Source of the DNA: Onthophagus taurus
Taxonomy: Eukaryota > Arthropoda > Insecta > Coleoptera > Scarabaeidae
NCBI RefSeq assembly: GCF_036711975.1
Contig: NC_091970.1
Span: 9,617,501 to 9,681,500, forward strand
DNA length: 64,000 nucleotides
Direction: 5' to 3'
The notes beneath the pieces were generated by a model. It ran no database searches, was not told where the DNA came from, and saw nothing but the letters and a program-made list of their open reading frames with translations. Shown piece after piece: positions 32,801 to 44,200 of this stretch. The position numbers and the translations under genes were made by a program. Position 1 is the first letter of the stretch; each line of letters starts with the position of its first letter.

Positions 32801-35800
32801 TTGCAGAATACTAATATTGCTTGTAGAAGACTAAATACTACCGACAGAAGACTAAAAACTCCTTGCAAAAGACTGATATTACCTATACAATACTAGAAAC
32901 TGCTTTAAAAGATAGATATTATCTATAAAAGGCTAGGTACTGCTACTAACAGACTAGAAATTGGTTGCAGAATAACTAATGCTGCTTGTAGAAGACTAAA
33001 TACTACCGACAGAAGACTACAAACTCCTTGCGAAAGACTAATACTACCTATACAATACTAGAAACTGCTTAAAAAGATAGATACTGTCTATAAAAGGCTA
33101 GCTACTGCTACCAACAGACTAGAAATTGTTTGCAGAATACTAATATTGCTTGTAGAAGACTAAATACTACCGACAGAAGACTAAAAACTTCTTGCGGATG
33201 ATAAATACCACCTATACAATACTAAAAAATGCTTGCAGAAAATAGATATTGTCTATAGAAGGTTAATTATTGCTACTAATAGACGACACATTGATTGCAG
33301 AATACTAATACTGCTTGTAGAAGACTAAATACTGCTGACAGAAGATTAAAAACTCCTTGCAAAAGACTAATACTACCTATACAATACTAGAAACTGCTTA
33401 AAAAGATAGATACTGCCTATAAAAGGCTGAGTACTGCTACCAACAGACTGGAAATTGTTTGCAGAATACTAATACTGCTTGTAGAAGACTAAATACTGCC
33501 GACAGAAGACTAAAAACTCCTTGCAAAAGACTAATACTACCTATACAATACTAAAAGATGCTTGCAGAAGATAGATATTGTTTATAGAAGCTTAGTTATT
33601 GTTACCAATAGACTACACATTGATTGCAGAATACTAATATTGCTTGTAGAAGACTAAATACTGCCGACAGAAGACTAAAAACTCCTTGCAAAAGACTAAT
33701 ACTACCTATACAATACTAAAAGATGCTTGCAGAAGATAGATATTTTTTATAGAAGGTTAGTTATTGCTACCAATAGACTACACATTGATTGCAGAATACT
33801 AATACTGCTTGTAGAAGACTAAATACTGCCGACAGAAGACTAAAAACTCCTTGCAAAAGACTAATACTACCTATACAATACTAAAAGATGCTTGCAGAAG
33901 ATAGATATTTTTTATAGAAGGTTAGTTATTGCTACCAATAGACTACACATTGATTGCAGAATATTAATACTGCTTGTAGAAGACTAATACTACCTATACA
34001 ATGCTAGAAACTGTTTAAAAAGATAGATATTGTCTATAAAAGGCTAGGTACTGTTACCAACAGACTAGAAATTGGTTGCAGAATACTAATATTGCTTGTA
34101 GAAGACTAAATACTGCCGACAGAAGACTAAAAACTCCTTACGGAAGACAAATACTACCTATACAATACTAAAAGATGCTTGCAGAAGATAGATATTGTTT
34201 ATAGAAGTTTAGTTATTGTTACCAATAGACTACACATTGATTGCAGAATACTAATACTGCTTGTAGAAGACTAAATACTGCCGACAGAAGACTAAAAACT
34301 CCTTGCAAAAGACTAATACTACCTATACAATACTAGAAACTGCTTTAAAAGATAGATATTGTCTATAAAAGGCTAGGTACTGCTACTAACAGACTAGAAA
34401 TTGTTTGCAGAATACTAATATTGTTTGTAGAAGACTAAATACTGCCGACAGAAGACTAAAAACTCCTTACGGAAGACAAATTCTACCTATACAATATTAA
34501 AAGATGCTTGCAGAAGATAGATATTTTTTATAGAAGGTTAGTTATTGCTACCAATAGACTACACATTGATTGCAGAATACTAATACTGCTTGTAGAAGAC
34601 TAAATACTGCCGACAGAAGACTAAAGACTCCTTACGGAAGACAGATACTATCTATACAATACTAAAAAATGCTTACAGAAGATAGATATTGTCTATAGAA
34701 GGTTACTGTTTGCTACCAATAGACTACACGTTGATTGCAGAATATTAATACTGCTTGTAGAAGACTAATACTACCTATACAATGCTAGAAACTGTTTAAA
34801 AAGATAGATATTGTCTATAAAAGGCTAGGTACTGCTACCAACAGACTAGAAATTGGTTGCAGAATACTAATATTGCTTGTAGAAGACTAAATACTGCCGA
34901 CAGAAGACTAAAAACTCCTTACGGAAGACAAATACAACCTATACAATACTAAAAGATGCTTGCAGAAGATAGATATTGTTTATAGAAGCTTAGTTATTGT
35001 TACCAATAGACTACACATTGATTGCAGAATACTAATATTGCTTGTAGAAGATTAAATACTGCCGACAGAAGACTAAAAACTTTTTGCGAAAGACTAATAC
35101 TACCTATACAATATTAGAAACTGCTTTAAAAGATAGATGTTGTCTATAAAAGGCTAGGTACTGCTACTAACAGACTAGAAATTGTTTGCAGAATACTAAT
35201 ACTGCTTGTAGAAGGCTAAATACTGCCGACAGAAGACTAAAAACTCCTTGCAAAAGACTGATACTACCTATACAATACTAGAAACTGCGTTAAAAGACAG
35301 ATATTGTCTATAAAAGGCTAGGTACTGCTACTAACAGACTAGAAATTGTTTGCAGAATACTAATATTGCTTGTAGAAGACTAAATACTGCTGACAGAAGA
35401 CTAAAAACTCCTTACCGAGGACAAATATTTCCTATACAATACTAAAAAATGCTTACAGAAGATAGATATTGTCTATAGAAGGTTACTGTTTGCTACCAAT
35501 AGACTACACATTGATTGTAGAATACTAATACTGCTTGTAGAAGACTAAATACTGCCGATAGAAGACTAAAAACTCCTTGCGAAAGACTAATACTACCTAT
35601 ACAATGCTAAAAACTGCTTAAAAAGATAGTTACTATCTATAAACGGCTTTGTACTGCTACCAACAGACTAGAAATTGGTTGCAGAATACTAATATTGTTT
35701 GTAGAAGACTAAATACTGCTGACAGAAGACTAAAAACTTCTTGCGAAAAATTAATGCCACCTATACAATCCTAGAAACTGTTTAAACAGATAAATATTGT

Positions 35801-37521
35801 CTATAAAAAGCTAGGTACTGCTACCAATAGACTAGAAATTGGCATGTCGTATCTGGGTGACAAAGAATCGAGTGTTGTAGCAGCAATTTTTAAATCTATA
35901 ATGGAAGGGAAACGGAAAGATATCACTCAACAGAAGAATAGTTTCAGCAAATAATGTTCAACCAGTAGTACTGTAATCTTCAAGCACTTAGTAGTGCTTT
36001 CCAACAATATTTAGCATTCTGAAAGTAGTTAATAGTTTTTTGGAAACAGTATTTTGTCTTTCCAAGCAGATAATAGTTGCTCCCAGCAGTATTTAGTCTT
36101 CTCCAAGCTGGTCCTAATCTTTTCTAGTAGTATACAGGCGTTTCGAAACTCAAAGTCAAGCAGTATTTCAAGTAGGTCAAAATGTATTAATGTATTATTT
36201 TGAAAACATTATCTAGTCTTTTCCAAGTAAGTTCTTTTCCGCACTTTTTTTTTATTTGTAACAACTTACTTAATTGTCGATTTTTAAGCGACACGATGAT
36301 TCTTGAATTATACCAAACACTTTTTCACGTTGCACTTTTAGTACAAGGGTTTAGCCGAGATGCAACACCAAGCCGACACTGCTCGTTTGGCCGGATTTGA
36401 CGCCCCGAGGGTTGGTGGTTTAGGGGATTATGATGAGGACTTGCCTTTGGATCTTTCGGTACATATTTAACACATTAAAAGATTTAAATCCAAGACACAA
36501 CTTTTATAATTCGTATTTTATGATCTGTTTTCTCTTTTAACTAAAACCATATTAATTTAATTTCTAATTTATAGAACAACGAATACATCCAATCAGTGGC
36601 TCGTTGTTTACAAATGATGCTAAGAATCGACGAGTATCGATTTGCTTTTGTATCAGTCGATGGTATTTCAACCTTATTATCCGTATTATCCGGTCGCGTT
36701 AACTTCCAAGTGCAATATCAGTTAATATTTTGTATTTGGGTGTTAACTTTTAACCCCCTTTTGGCGGAAAAAATGAACAAATTCAACGTAATCCCGATAT
36801 TAGCCGATATCTTAAGCGATTCCGTTAAAGAGAAAGTTACAAGAATAGTTTTGGCCGTGTTCCGAAACTTGATTGAGAAACCAGATGATGCTCAAGTCGC
36901 TAAAGAACATTGTATCGCAATGGTACAAAGCAAAGTACTCAAACAACTCAACATCCTCGAGCAGAGGAAATTTGATGACGAAGATGTTACAGCGGATGTT
37001 GAATTTTTAACTGAAAAATTACAAGCTTCCGTTCAAGATTTGAGTTCGTTCGATGAATACGCAACGGAAGTTAAAAGCGGAAGATTGGAATGGTCTCCGG
37101 TGCATAAAAGCAAATTTTGGCGCGAAAACGCGCAACGTTTGAACGAAAAGAATTACGAACTTTTAAGGATTTTGATTCACCACTTAGAAACGAGCAAAGA
37201 CCCCCTTGTTTTGAGCGTTGCGAGTTATGATATTGGCGAATACGTGCGACATTATCCAAGAGGAAAACAGTAATAAATAGAATTAATAATAAAATTTGAA
37301 ATGAATGAAATTTTTGTTGTAGTGTCATCGAGCAATTGGGCGGAAAACAACTTGTTATGCAATTATTGGCCCATGAAGACCCGAATGTTCGTTATGAGGC
37401 GTTGTTGGCTGTTCAAAAATTGATGGTGCATAATTGGGAGTATTTGGGAAGGCAGTTGGAGAAGGATCAGGCGACAGGTGATACTAAACAGGGTACTGCA
37501 CCTATTTCTGGAAAAGCGTAA
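29835..37521 (+). CDS. VhaSFD: V-ATPase V1 subunit H (VhaSFD), eight exons
   Basis: Exons: 29835-29910, 30180-30261, 30311-30500, 30559-30681, 30750-30845, 36342-36458, 36575-37269 and 37323-37521. Phases match at every junction; total 1578 bp, 525 residues. Recognisable blocks include [121 protein letters not shown] and the C-terminal [31 protein letters not shown]. Subunit H is an armadillo-type protein that couples or silences ATP hydrolysis when V1 and V0 associate. Exon 6 (39 codons) looks like the optional insert of the family; without it the protein is 486 residues. The exon 4 donor (GTTCGA) is weak, and exon 6 could begin at 36348. Intron 5 is 5.5 kb of satellite. Confidence 0.95.
30846..31363. 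other. VhaSFD intron 5, proximal part
   Basis: A ~145-bp direct duplication is visible: CAATTTACCGACATCGGTAAAGTAG occurs near 30930 and 31078, each with AATCGTTTG or AATAGTTTG after it. Nothing else is recognised. Confidence 0.6.
32040..35850. repeat. Satellite of 20-21-nt monomers (forward orientation)
   Basis: Successive ~20-21-nt monomers follow the pattern CTA-ATACTGCTTGTAGAAGA / CTAAATACTGCCGACAGAAGA / CTAAAAACTCCTTGCAAAAGA / CTAATACTACCTATACAATA. About eight to nine variant monomers form ~165-bp higher-order blocks repeated over 3.8 kb. The same monomer family returns at 44.2-51.6 kb. It is not coding: stop codons occur in most frames. Confidence 0.93.
35950..36200. repeat. Same 20-21-nt satellite family in reverse orientation
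   Basis: Words such as AGCAGTATTTAGTCTTCTCC and TAGTCTTTTCCAAG are reverse complements of the 32-35.8 kb monomers, so orientation flips near 35.9 kb. Confidence 0.8.
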
Positions 37522-37915
37522 AAAACTTTTTCCTACAATTATGTAATTTGTAATTATCTAGAAAGTATTTTGTAGTTTGTTGATGTTGTAAAGAGAAAAT
37601 AATAATAATCACGAGATATTAATTATTAATGTATAAAAGAAATGTTTCACATTCCTATTTGCTGGATATTATTATATTAATTAAAAAAAATGTATTTTTT
37701 GTTGCCCTTTAAGGTCCACTTTTACCAACATCCTGATAACATATATTGTGCTGTTTTACTTGTGTGATGTTTTATACACAAGTTATTAATCTATAAATTT
37801 GGGTTTCTTTAATTTTAAGAGACTCTTATTAAAAAAACTCAGGGTTTCGGGCAAGTTCAGGTTCAAAAGAATATTAATCAGGTTCGACCAAAAATTCGGA
37901 ATAATTAAAGAATAC
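37522..37915. other. VhaSFD 3' flank
   Basis: AT-rich; an AATAATAATAAT run near 37600 may serve as polyadenylation signal in place of AATAAA. Nothing else recognised. Confidence 0.5.
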
Positions 37916-40900
37916 CTGTCCCACTTAAAAATCGATGATTTTTTTTTTAATCGGTAGGAAATGACTCAAAAGATGTGTTAATGATAAAAAAAAAGTGCGG
38001 AAAAGTGTAGTACTTACCGAAAAATCACTTTAAAGTTGCGATTTGACGTTTCTTTTTGGAAGTTCAAAGCAATGTTAAATATGCATTTTCGTATTAAATC
38101 CTAACCTGAAATTGTTTAATTTATACTCACGCACTAAATAAAAAGTTATTTTCACTAAACTTGTTGGGATTACAACATAATTATTCATAATGACACCTAT
38201 GTGAAGTTAGCCCCCAATTAAATAGCATTTTACATGTATAGTATTTTGATTATAAGATGAAAACCAGTGAACCGATTTCGATAAATAACGTCTCATTCGA
38301 AAGCTTAATCCTTGGCCAATACGAAAGTGGAAATGCCCGATTTGAAAACTCTTTCGAATTTCGCTAAAACGTCAAAATAATGCGAAGATACACGAAAATA
38401 ACACAAAATTGACCTTCTTTAAGTGGTGATAACTCGTAAACGATGTACCCGATGATCAAAATCTATACGTCACTCGATTCGTCATAGTGTCTTCTATCGA
38501 AATCACAAAATGCTCGATTTCAATTCTTTCCCGCTACGTTTATACAGCCCTCGGAATGACACCGTTTTCGGCTCGTTGTTTATGCACGTGTGAACGCTCG
38601 TGCTATTAATTAATTTTTAATTTAAACTAAATCGACTATAATTAGAGAACAGTTTGACGGATTTTAATGTTTTATATCTCAATCGAAAGTTTGTGTCTGG
38701 CTAAATGCTGTTGTCGAAATGCCCGATTCGAAATATTTAAGCATTTTGATTAAAACACAACAAACGAATTAATTAAACACATCAATTATCTCCGTAACTA
38801 ATTGACCAACTTTAGTCATCAAAATCTCGGTCGAAAGTATGATCTGCAATGAATGCGAAGGTGAAAATGCCCGATTTCAAAATTTACTAATTATGTGCGT
38901 ACAGCCATTGAAATGACCCCGCGAGAGATTTCGAGTCGGGCATGTCCACTTTCGTATTGGCCAAAGATTAAGCTTTCGAATGAGATTTTGATTATCGAAA
39001 TCGGTTGACTGGTTTTCTTGTTATAATCAAAATACTATACATGTAAAATCCTATCTAATTGGGGACTAGGAAAATTTGGGGCTAACCTCGCATAGGTCAT
39101 AATGACTAAGTGCCTGTCGTTACATAGACTGTGTGTCTATTAACTATGTACAAGAGCAGCGCCAGATAGGAGCAAAGATAGATTCGAAAAAAGAAATTGA
39201 ATAGAATATAAGATACAAATAGATTCTAAAAATCTATTTGAAATGTTCATAATGTGTTATCGCATTTAAATAGAGAGCATGAGAGTTAAATAAAAATTTG
39301 TTATTAAAAGACTTCAAACCACTTAAATATTATAATTAGGATAATTATTATTAGTTAGTTTAACGTTATTTTGGAACTTAATAACACATATTATTGATGA
39401 AAATCCCTTTCGTAGTTACAAAGTTTTAACATCAAAATCTGAAAGAGAAGAAGAATAAACCTTATTTCGGAGAAATTCAAAAGATTAAGGTAGAAATGCA
39501 ATTGATGGGTACTTGTGGGTGTGTAATGGGCACGTTTCCACTCGGAAACAAAAAAGATGGAAGGTGCGGTAAGGTTGTATCGTTTCGAAAAGGCAACTTT
39601 TTTGCATATTTTAAGTTACAAATCCATCGCATCCACCTGGCGTCATGCGAAGAGTAGTATGTCAACATCTGGCCGTACTAAAAGTCATCTCCCAGGGAAT
39701 CTTGCCAGATATATTTTCCACAAATCGTGCACAGCGAAGAAGCTTGATAAGGCGGCGGAATTTTATCGAATAGCTGCGATTATGTAAGTACGACCCTATG
39801 AAGCCAGCTGAGCAACGGGACCTGGAGGAAATCGCAAATGAGTATCCATCCGATAACGAACCGTCTATATATATTCGTCTACTCGGATACACTTGCGTAG
39901 CGTCTGGGAGCTCACATTGTTATAAGTATTTTTTATGTTACACGTGAATTAACAATGTAAGGCCAATGTTTACACAAATATTTGCCTGCTTGCGTACTTG
40001 CCAATTACACCAGTCGTGTGGGACCACCTTAAGAACAGAATAAACAATAGTCATCAATTGTAAAAACAGATTGAGTTCCTATAAATAGTTATTCTTATTT
40101 TTATAGCTGGTGTGTATATTTGACCCACACCCTTCTCCATATCTAATCCGACATTTGGGAAATCTTCGCTAGTTTAAACGTAAATTAACCTAACTCAAAA
40201 TCTAATTTATACACAAAATTCTTATTTGGGCGATATTACATCGATAAAAGCAAGATTGACGATTTTTAAGCAACATGTATATTGTAAAATTATAAGTAGA
40301 TAGTTATTATTATTTTTATAATTTGTTACACGAATGTAAAAGCTCAACTCCTCCATAATTTATATTATGTTCAGTCTTTATGTGGTGCTTAGAAATATTG
40401 GAATTTGCTTTAGTTTTATGTTTACGAATTCTAGTTTTCAGCCTCCTCCACATTTGTCCGATAGTAACAAACTTTCCAGCAACAAACTTGTATCTGTAAT
40501 TTTTTATCTACTTTCTTAGCTGATATCTTTCTTATGATTAGAGATAATTCGAGATAATAATTAGAGATTCTTTCTCTATCTAAAACCGGTCTTTGTCTGT
40601 CGATAAGTTAATACTAAGATCAATCTGTACTTAAACTACAAAGCGGTGGCTCTGTACTTAGATTAAATAGCTGAAAATTACCAAACTTCAAGCCTTTGTG
40701 CAATTGTTATCAAACCGAATTTTAAAAAACTATTATCACACTCGGAAAGAGCGCTCTTTAAATTATCTTAACCCGGGTTTTCGTTGGTAAATGTCTATCG
40801 GCGACATGCTTAAATCGCCCTTAATATACATCCCTACACGCAAAAACGCTTAATTACTATTCCTTTAAACAACTTTCTTATTTGATAGGAGGAAAACTGT

Positions 40901-42448
40901 AGAAGTATAGATCTATCTTATCTACAATTTGCTGCTCTTTCTAATGGTGTATAACACGCGGCTATCGCTGCTTGGTTATAGAGTTTTTTCCTGGTGATAT
41001 AAGAAAGTTATTGATCCCAACAATGTTTAAAAGTAGTTAAAACGTGTGAATTTGGTAATTTTTTGACCAAAAACGTCCTTGTGTAAGTCTATAACTTCAT
41101 GATATACTTCTATAGTTTTCCTCATATCAAATATGTAAGAAAGTTGTTTAGAGGTAGAACAATTAAACGTTTCTGTATATAGAGATGTATATTAAAGGTG
41201 ATTTAACCATGATGCTAATTGATATTGACCAACAAAAACCCGGATTAAGATATTTGAAGGAGCGTTCTTTCTGATTGTGAACACAGTTTTTTAAAATTCG
41301 GTTTGATAACAATTGCACAAGGGCTTGAAGTTTGGTAATATTAAGCTATTTTACGTACAGAGCGGTGTTCTTCATCTTTTATTGATTTTAATATTAACAT
41401 ATCGGCAAACGAGGACCGACGATTTCATAAAGAAAGAATCAAGCTTTCATATGGTGCATTTAGTGTTCTGCTATATCTAATAATAAGAAAGATATCAGCT
41501 AATAAAATAGATAGGAAATTGCGGATAAAAATTTGTTGTTGGAAGGTTTGTTGCTATCGTTGCTATCGTCACATCGTCAATCGGGCATTTCCACTTTCGT
41601 ATTGGCCAAGGATTAAGCTTTCGAATGAGACATTGTTTATCGAAATCGGTTCACTGGTTCTCATGTTATAATTAAAATACTATACATGTAAAATTTTGTT
41701 TAATTGGGGGCTAACTTCACATAGGTGTCATTATGAATAATTATGTTGTAATCTCAACAAGTTTAGTGAAAATAACTTTTTATTTTGTGCGTGGGTATAA
41801 ATTAAACAATTTGAGGTTAGGATTTAATACGAGAAAATACATGGTTAACATTGCTTGTTGTCAGTTGTAATTGTCATTTGGTTAAATACACAGTTTGTTG
41901 CTATCGTCACACGGGCTATTTATTTATTTTTATTTTGTAACCATGTCTTTTTTAATAACTATTTTAATTTAACTAAACTACTATTAAATAAGCTACTATA
42001 CTTATTTATCATTTATATTTACAACATAAAGATATTTCAGCTTTCAGTCATTTGATAGATCAATTGATACACAATCCATTAACACAAAGTCTATTAATAC
42101 ACATTTGGTAGAAACAATTCTATCTAACGCCATTTAATTGTCGTTCTGCATCGATAGCCTAAGAAACAAGGTTTTCATCCGAAAATATGTTGTAATCTCA
42201 ACAAGTTTAGTGAAAATAACTTTTTATTTTGTGCGTGGGTATAAATTAAACAATTTCAGGTTAGAATTTAATACGAAAATGCAATTTTAACATTGCTTTT
42301 AACTTCCAAAAAGAAACGTCAAATCGCAACTTTAAAGTGATTTTTCGGTAAGTACTACACTTTTCCGCACTTTTTTTTTATCATTAACACATCTTTTGAG
42401 TCATTTCCTACCGATTAAAAAAAATTCATCGATTTTTAAGAGGGACAG
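37916..42448. mobile_element. 4.5-kb fold-back element with ~450-bp terminal inverted repeats
   Basis: The left end begins CTGTCCCACTTAAAAATCGATGA and the right end (reverse complement) CTGTCCCTCTTAAAAATCGATGA. Homology continues inward through GTGCGGAAAAGTGTAGTACTTACC, ACGTTTCTTTTTGGAAGTT and CCAATACGAAAGTGGAAATGCCCGA to about 38360 on the left and 41580 on the right. The right arm has an extra partial copy (41720-41870 and 42185-42300). A second palindrome pairs 40465-40930 with 41100-41570, and a third right-arm-like copy sits at 38930-39110. No transposase was recognised. Confidence 0.78.
39480..39960. other. Less AT-rich unique island inside the fold-back element
   Basis: Unlike its surroundings this stretch is closer to balanced base composition and not repeated in the window. 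Plus-strand frames (39557-39787, and MKPAEQRDLEEIANEYPSDN from about 39799) are open, and a GTAAGTACG donor-like site lies at 39785. I recognise no family. It could be captured host sequence or an exon of an unknown gene. Confidence 0.35.
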
Positions 42449-42759
42449 CTAATCTTAATATATGCCAAAAATTCATTTAATTAATACAAAATCAAATTAA
42501 CTCATCTTATGAGTAACAACAAAAAAAATGGTTTTCCTAAATTAACTTTAATAACAATGCTTATTTACGAGAGATAAATTTTTAAAATAAAATAGATAAC
42601 TGCGGTTATCGACTGAAATATCGATATTAGAGAGAACCCGTTTATTATTTGAGAGAGAGAGTAGGAAAAAACTAGTTAGAACCGTTCTTTGAAAATAACA
42701 AATGGCCGATGTCTTAAGTTGTCATCAAACTCGTTAAAAAAAAAAATAGAATTAAATAA
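42449..42759. other. Upstream flank of the candidate exon at 42760
   Basis: Contains a GAGAGAGAGA run near 42652 and a TAGTTAGAACCGTTC segment. GA-rich tracts occur in insect promoters, but nothing decisive is visible. Confidence 0.35.
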
Positions 42760-42801
42760 ATGAACGTTATTCAAGAAAAACTAATAAATCTTTACACACA
42801 A
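42760..42801 (+). CDS. Candidate first coding exon of an unidentified gene (MNVIQEKLINLYTQ)
   Basis: An ATG with AAATAA just before it opens 14 codons that end exactly at CAA|GTAAGTATTG, a near-perfect donor. Phase 0. I do not recognise the peptide. The two 3' exons at 52574-52898 could belong to the same gene, but they need a preceding exon ending in phase 1, so at least one exon between would be missing. Alternatively it is a copied promoter/first-exon fragment: a promoter-like cassette follows at 43140-43620. Confidence 0.4.
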
Positions 42802-43139
42802 GTAAGTATTGATCAAAATTATAGGAAACTCTTGTGAGTTGTTCTTTGAGTTTGATTCTTTGAATTTTCTTTTTGTAGGTTATGTTAAATAATAGAATAA
42901 AATTATCATCCGACTCACTGTATAAAAGAAAGGATTGTAGTTCAATGTGGTATCTGGATTATGGAATTGTCTCTTGTGTTCGGGGCACTAACTAATTTTC
43001 TGGATTATCTACAGGATTCTTCTTACGGGTAATTGCACTGTTTGTTCTTCGGACATAGGGTCTTGGATGATCTCGAAGAAGTATCGGTAATTCTCGGAAT
43101 AGGTTGTAGGATCTTTTATTTTAATATTGTAAGTTGGTT

Positions 43140-43620
43140 TGACTTTTTTTTTTTTTTTTAATTATCTTAAATTTTCGAGGTTATCTCTTCAAAAATTCTT
43201 CTATCTGACGACGTGGATTCGACGCTGGTCCGATGACGACTCTTTCACTCCCTGTTCTCGATCTCCTTATATACCCCGGCACTCCAACTGTTTTTTCCTC
43301 GTTTCTGATTGGCTCTTAGCTTCGCGCCCTTTTCAAAATTCAAAATTCTTGCTTCGAAACTAGCGTCATCTCTTGATTTTTCTCGGAATTAACCTTCAAA
43401 ATTTAATTCTTTTTTCGTTGATTTCTCCCTTATTCCTTTATGAAACATAATAAAACTTCGTATTCAACGTTGTCTTTTCTTGTTTATAGACATACATTGG
43501 AGTACATGCCAAATTTCAACAATGAGTAAAGTTAGAAAAATTCAAATTTAAATCAAGGATTTCTTTCTCAAAATAACGTTAAAACCTCAAAAGATGGATG
43601 AAAAATGTGCTTTAAGAGCT
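43140..43620 (-). promoter_or_regulatory. Promoter-like cassette copy 4 (diverged)
   Basis: Minus strand: GGGCGCGAAGCTAAG, AGCCAATCAGAAACG (CCAAT box) and GGGGTATATAAGGAG (TATA) appear in the same order and similar spacing as in copy 2. The distal block is also similar in layout. CTTGTTTATAGACATACAT at 43479-43497 (plus strand) matches 18 of 19 bases of the arm of the 40-bp palindrome at 15053. Confidence 0.45.
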
Positions 43621-44200
43621 GAACTATAATAATTGATACATTTGGAAATAAACAAAACGGTTTAAGATAAGATTTTCACCAACAAAAAATCTCTCTGTCA
43701 CTAATTTTAGGTTATGTTCTCTCGGTGAACTAAGAGAATGTTAAAATTATTACAATATCCACTATGGTTATTTAGAGGATAAATTTATCAAGAGGTGGTA
43801 AAAGTGGGCCTAAATTGTTTAAATAGTTGATTGTAAAGATTTGTGTACAGAAGGAATAAATTTAAATGCAACTTTACGAGTTTTCTTAACAATAAAAATT
43901 ATGTTTGACATAGATAAATTATATATATATATCACAAGGAAAAAGATTGCGAAGGCAAAATGATGCTAGAGCAAGTAAATTTTAGCAATTAAGTCGAAAA
44001 TGCCGAAATGGACGTCTATGACAGAAGAAAAAACTTGTAGAATGGCAGAATATAGAAAGCTAAGCAAAAAGATGTCTAAGCCAGAATGATGCTGTTGACA
44101 CAAAAATTTTCTTTTGAAAAAATATAGATACGAAATATAAAGTAGAGTTAAGCACCAAGTTATATGATGCAAGATGATGGAGTACTTACTTGATATTACT
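43621..44200. other. Spacer without recognised features
   Basis: AT-rich with a TATATATATA run near 43920; a 68-codon minus-strand frame at 43966-44172 has no recognisable motif and is probably chance. Confidence 0.4.

Larger units (their letters stand above)
31364..36320. mobile_element. Satellite domain bounded by inverted repeats inside VhaSFD intron 5
   Basis: Left end 31364-31440 has ATTCAAGAATCATCGTGTG, GTTAAAAATC and AAAAAGAAAGTG. The right end 36235-36320 carries the same order in reverse complement, with the sequence ATTCAAGAATCATCGTGTCG identical over most of its length. Between them lie a piece of repeat family R (31480-31700), a GGGTGACAAAGAATCGAGTG block present at both 31920 and 35865, and the 20-21-nt satellite. 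It ends only ~20 bp before exon 6. It resembles a large non-autonomous TIR element; no transposase was seen. Confidence 0.65.

Noticed and set aside
32040-35850. CRISPR-like regular short repeats
   Set aside because: Monomers are contiguous variants without constant repeats and unique spacers, in a eukaryotic intron; this is a satellite.
42880-42995. Open frame after a GTAG acceptor-like site (VMLNNRIKLSSD..)
   Set aside because: It would follow exon 42760-42801 in phase, but it begins with the common AGGTTATGTT repeat word and has no protein-like pattern; left unassigned.
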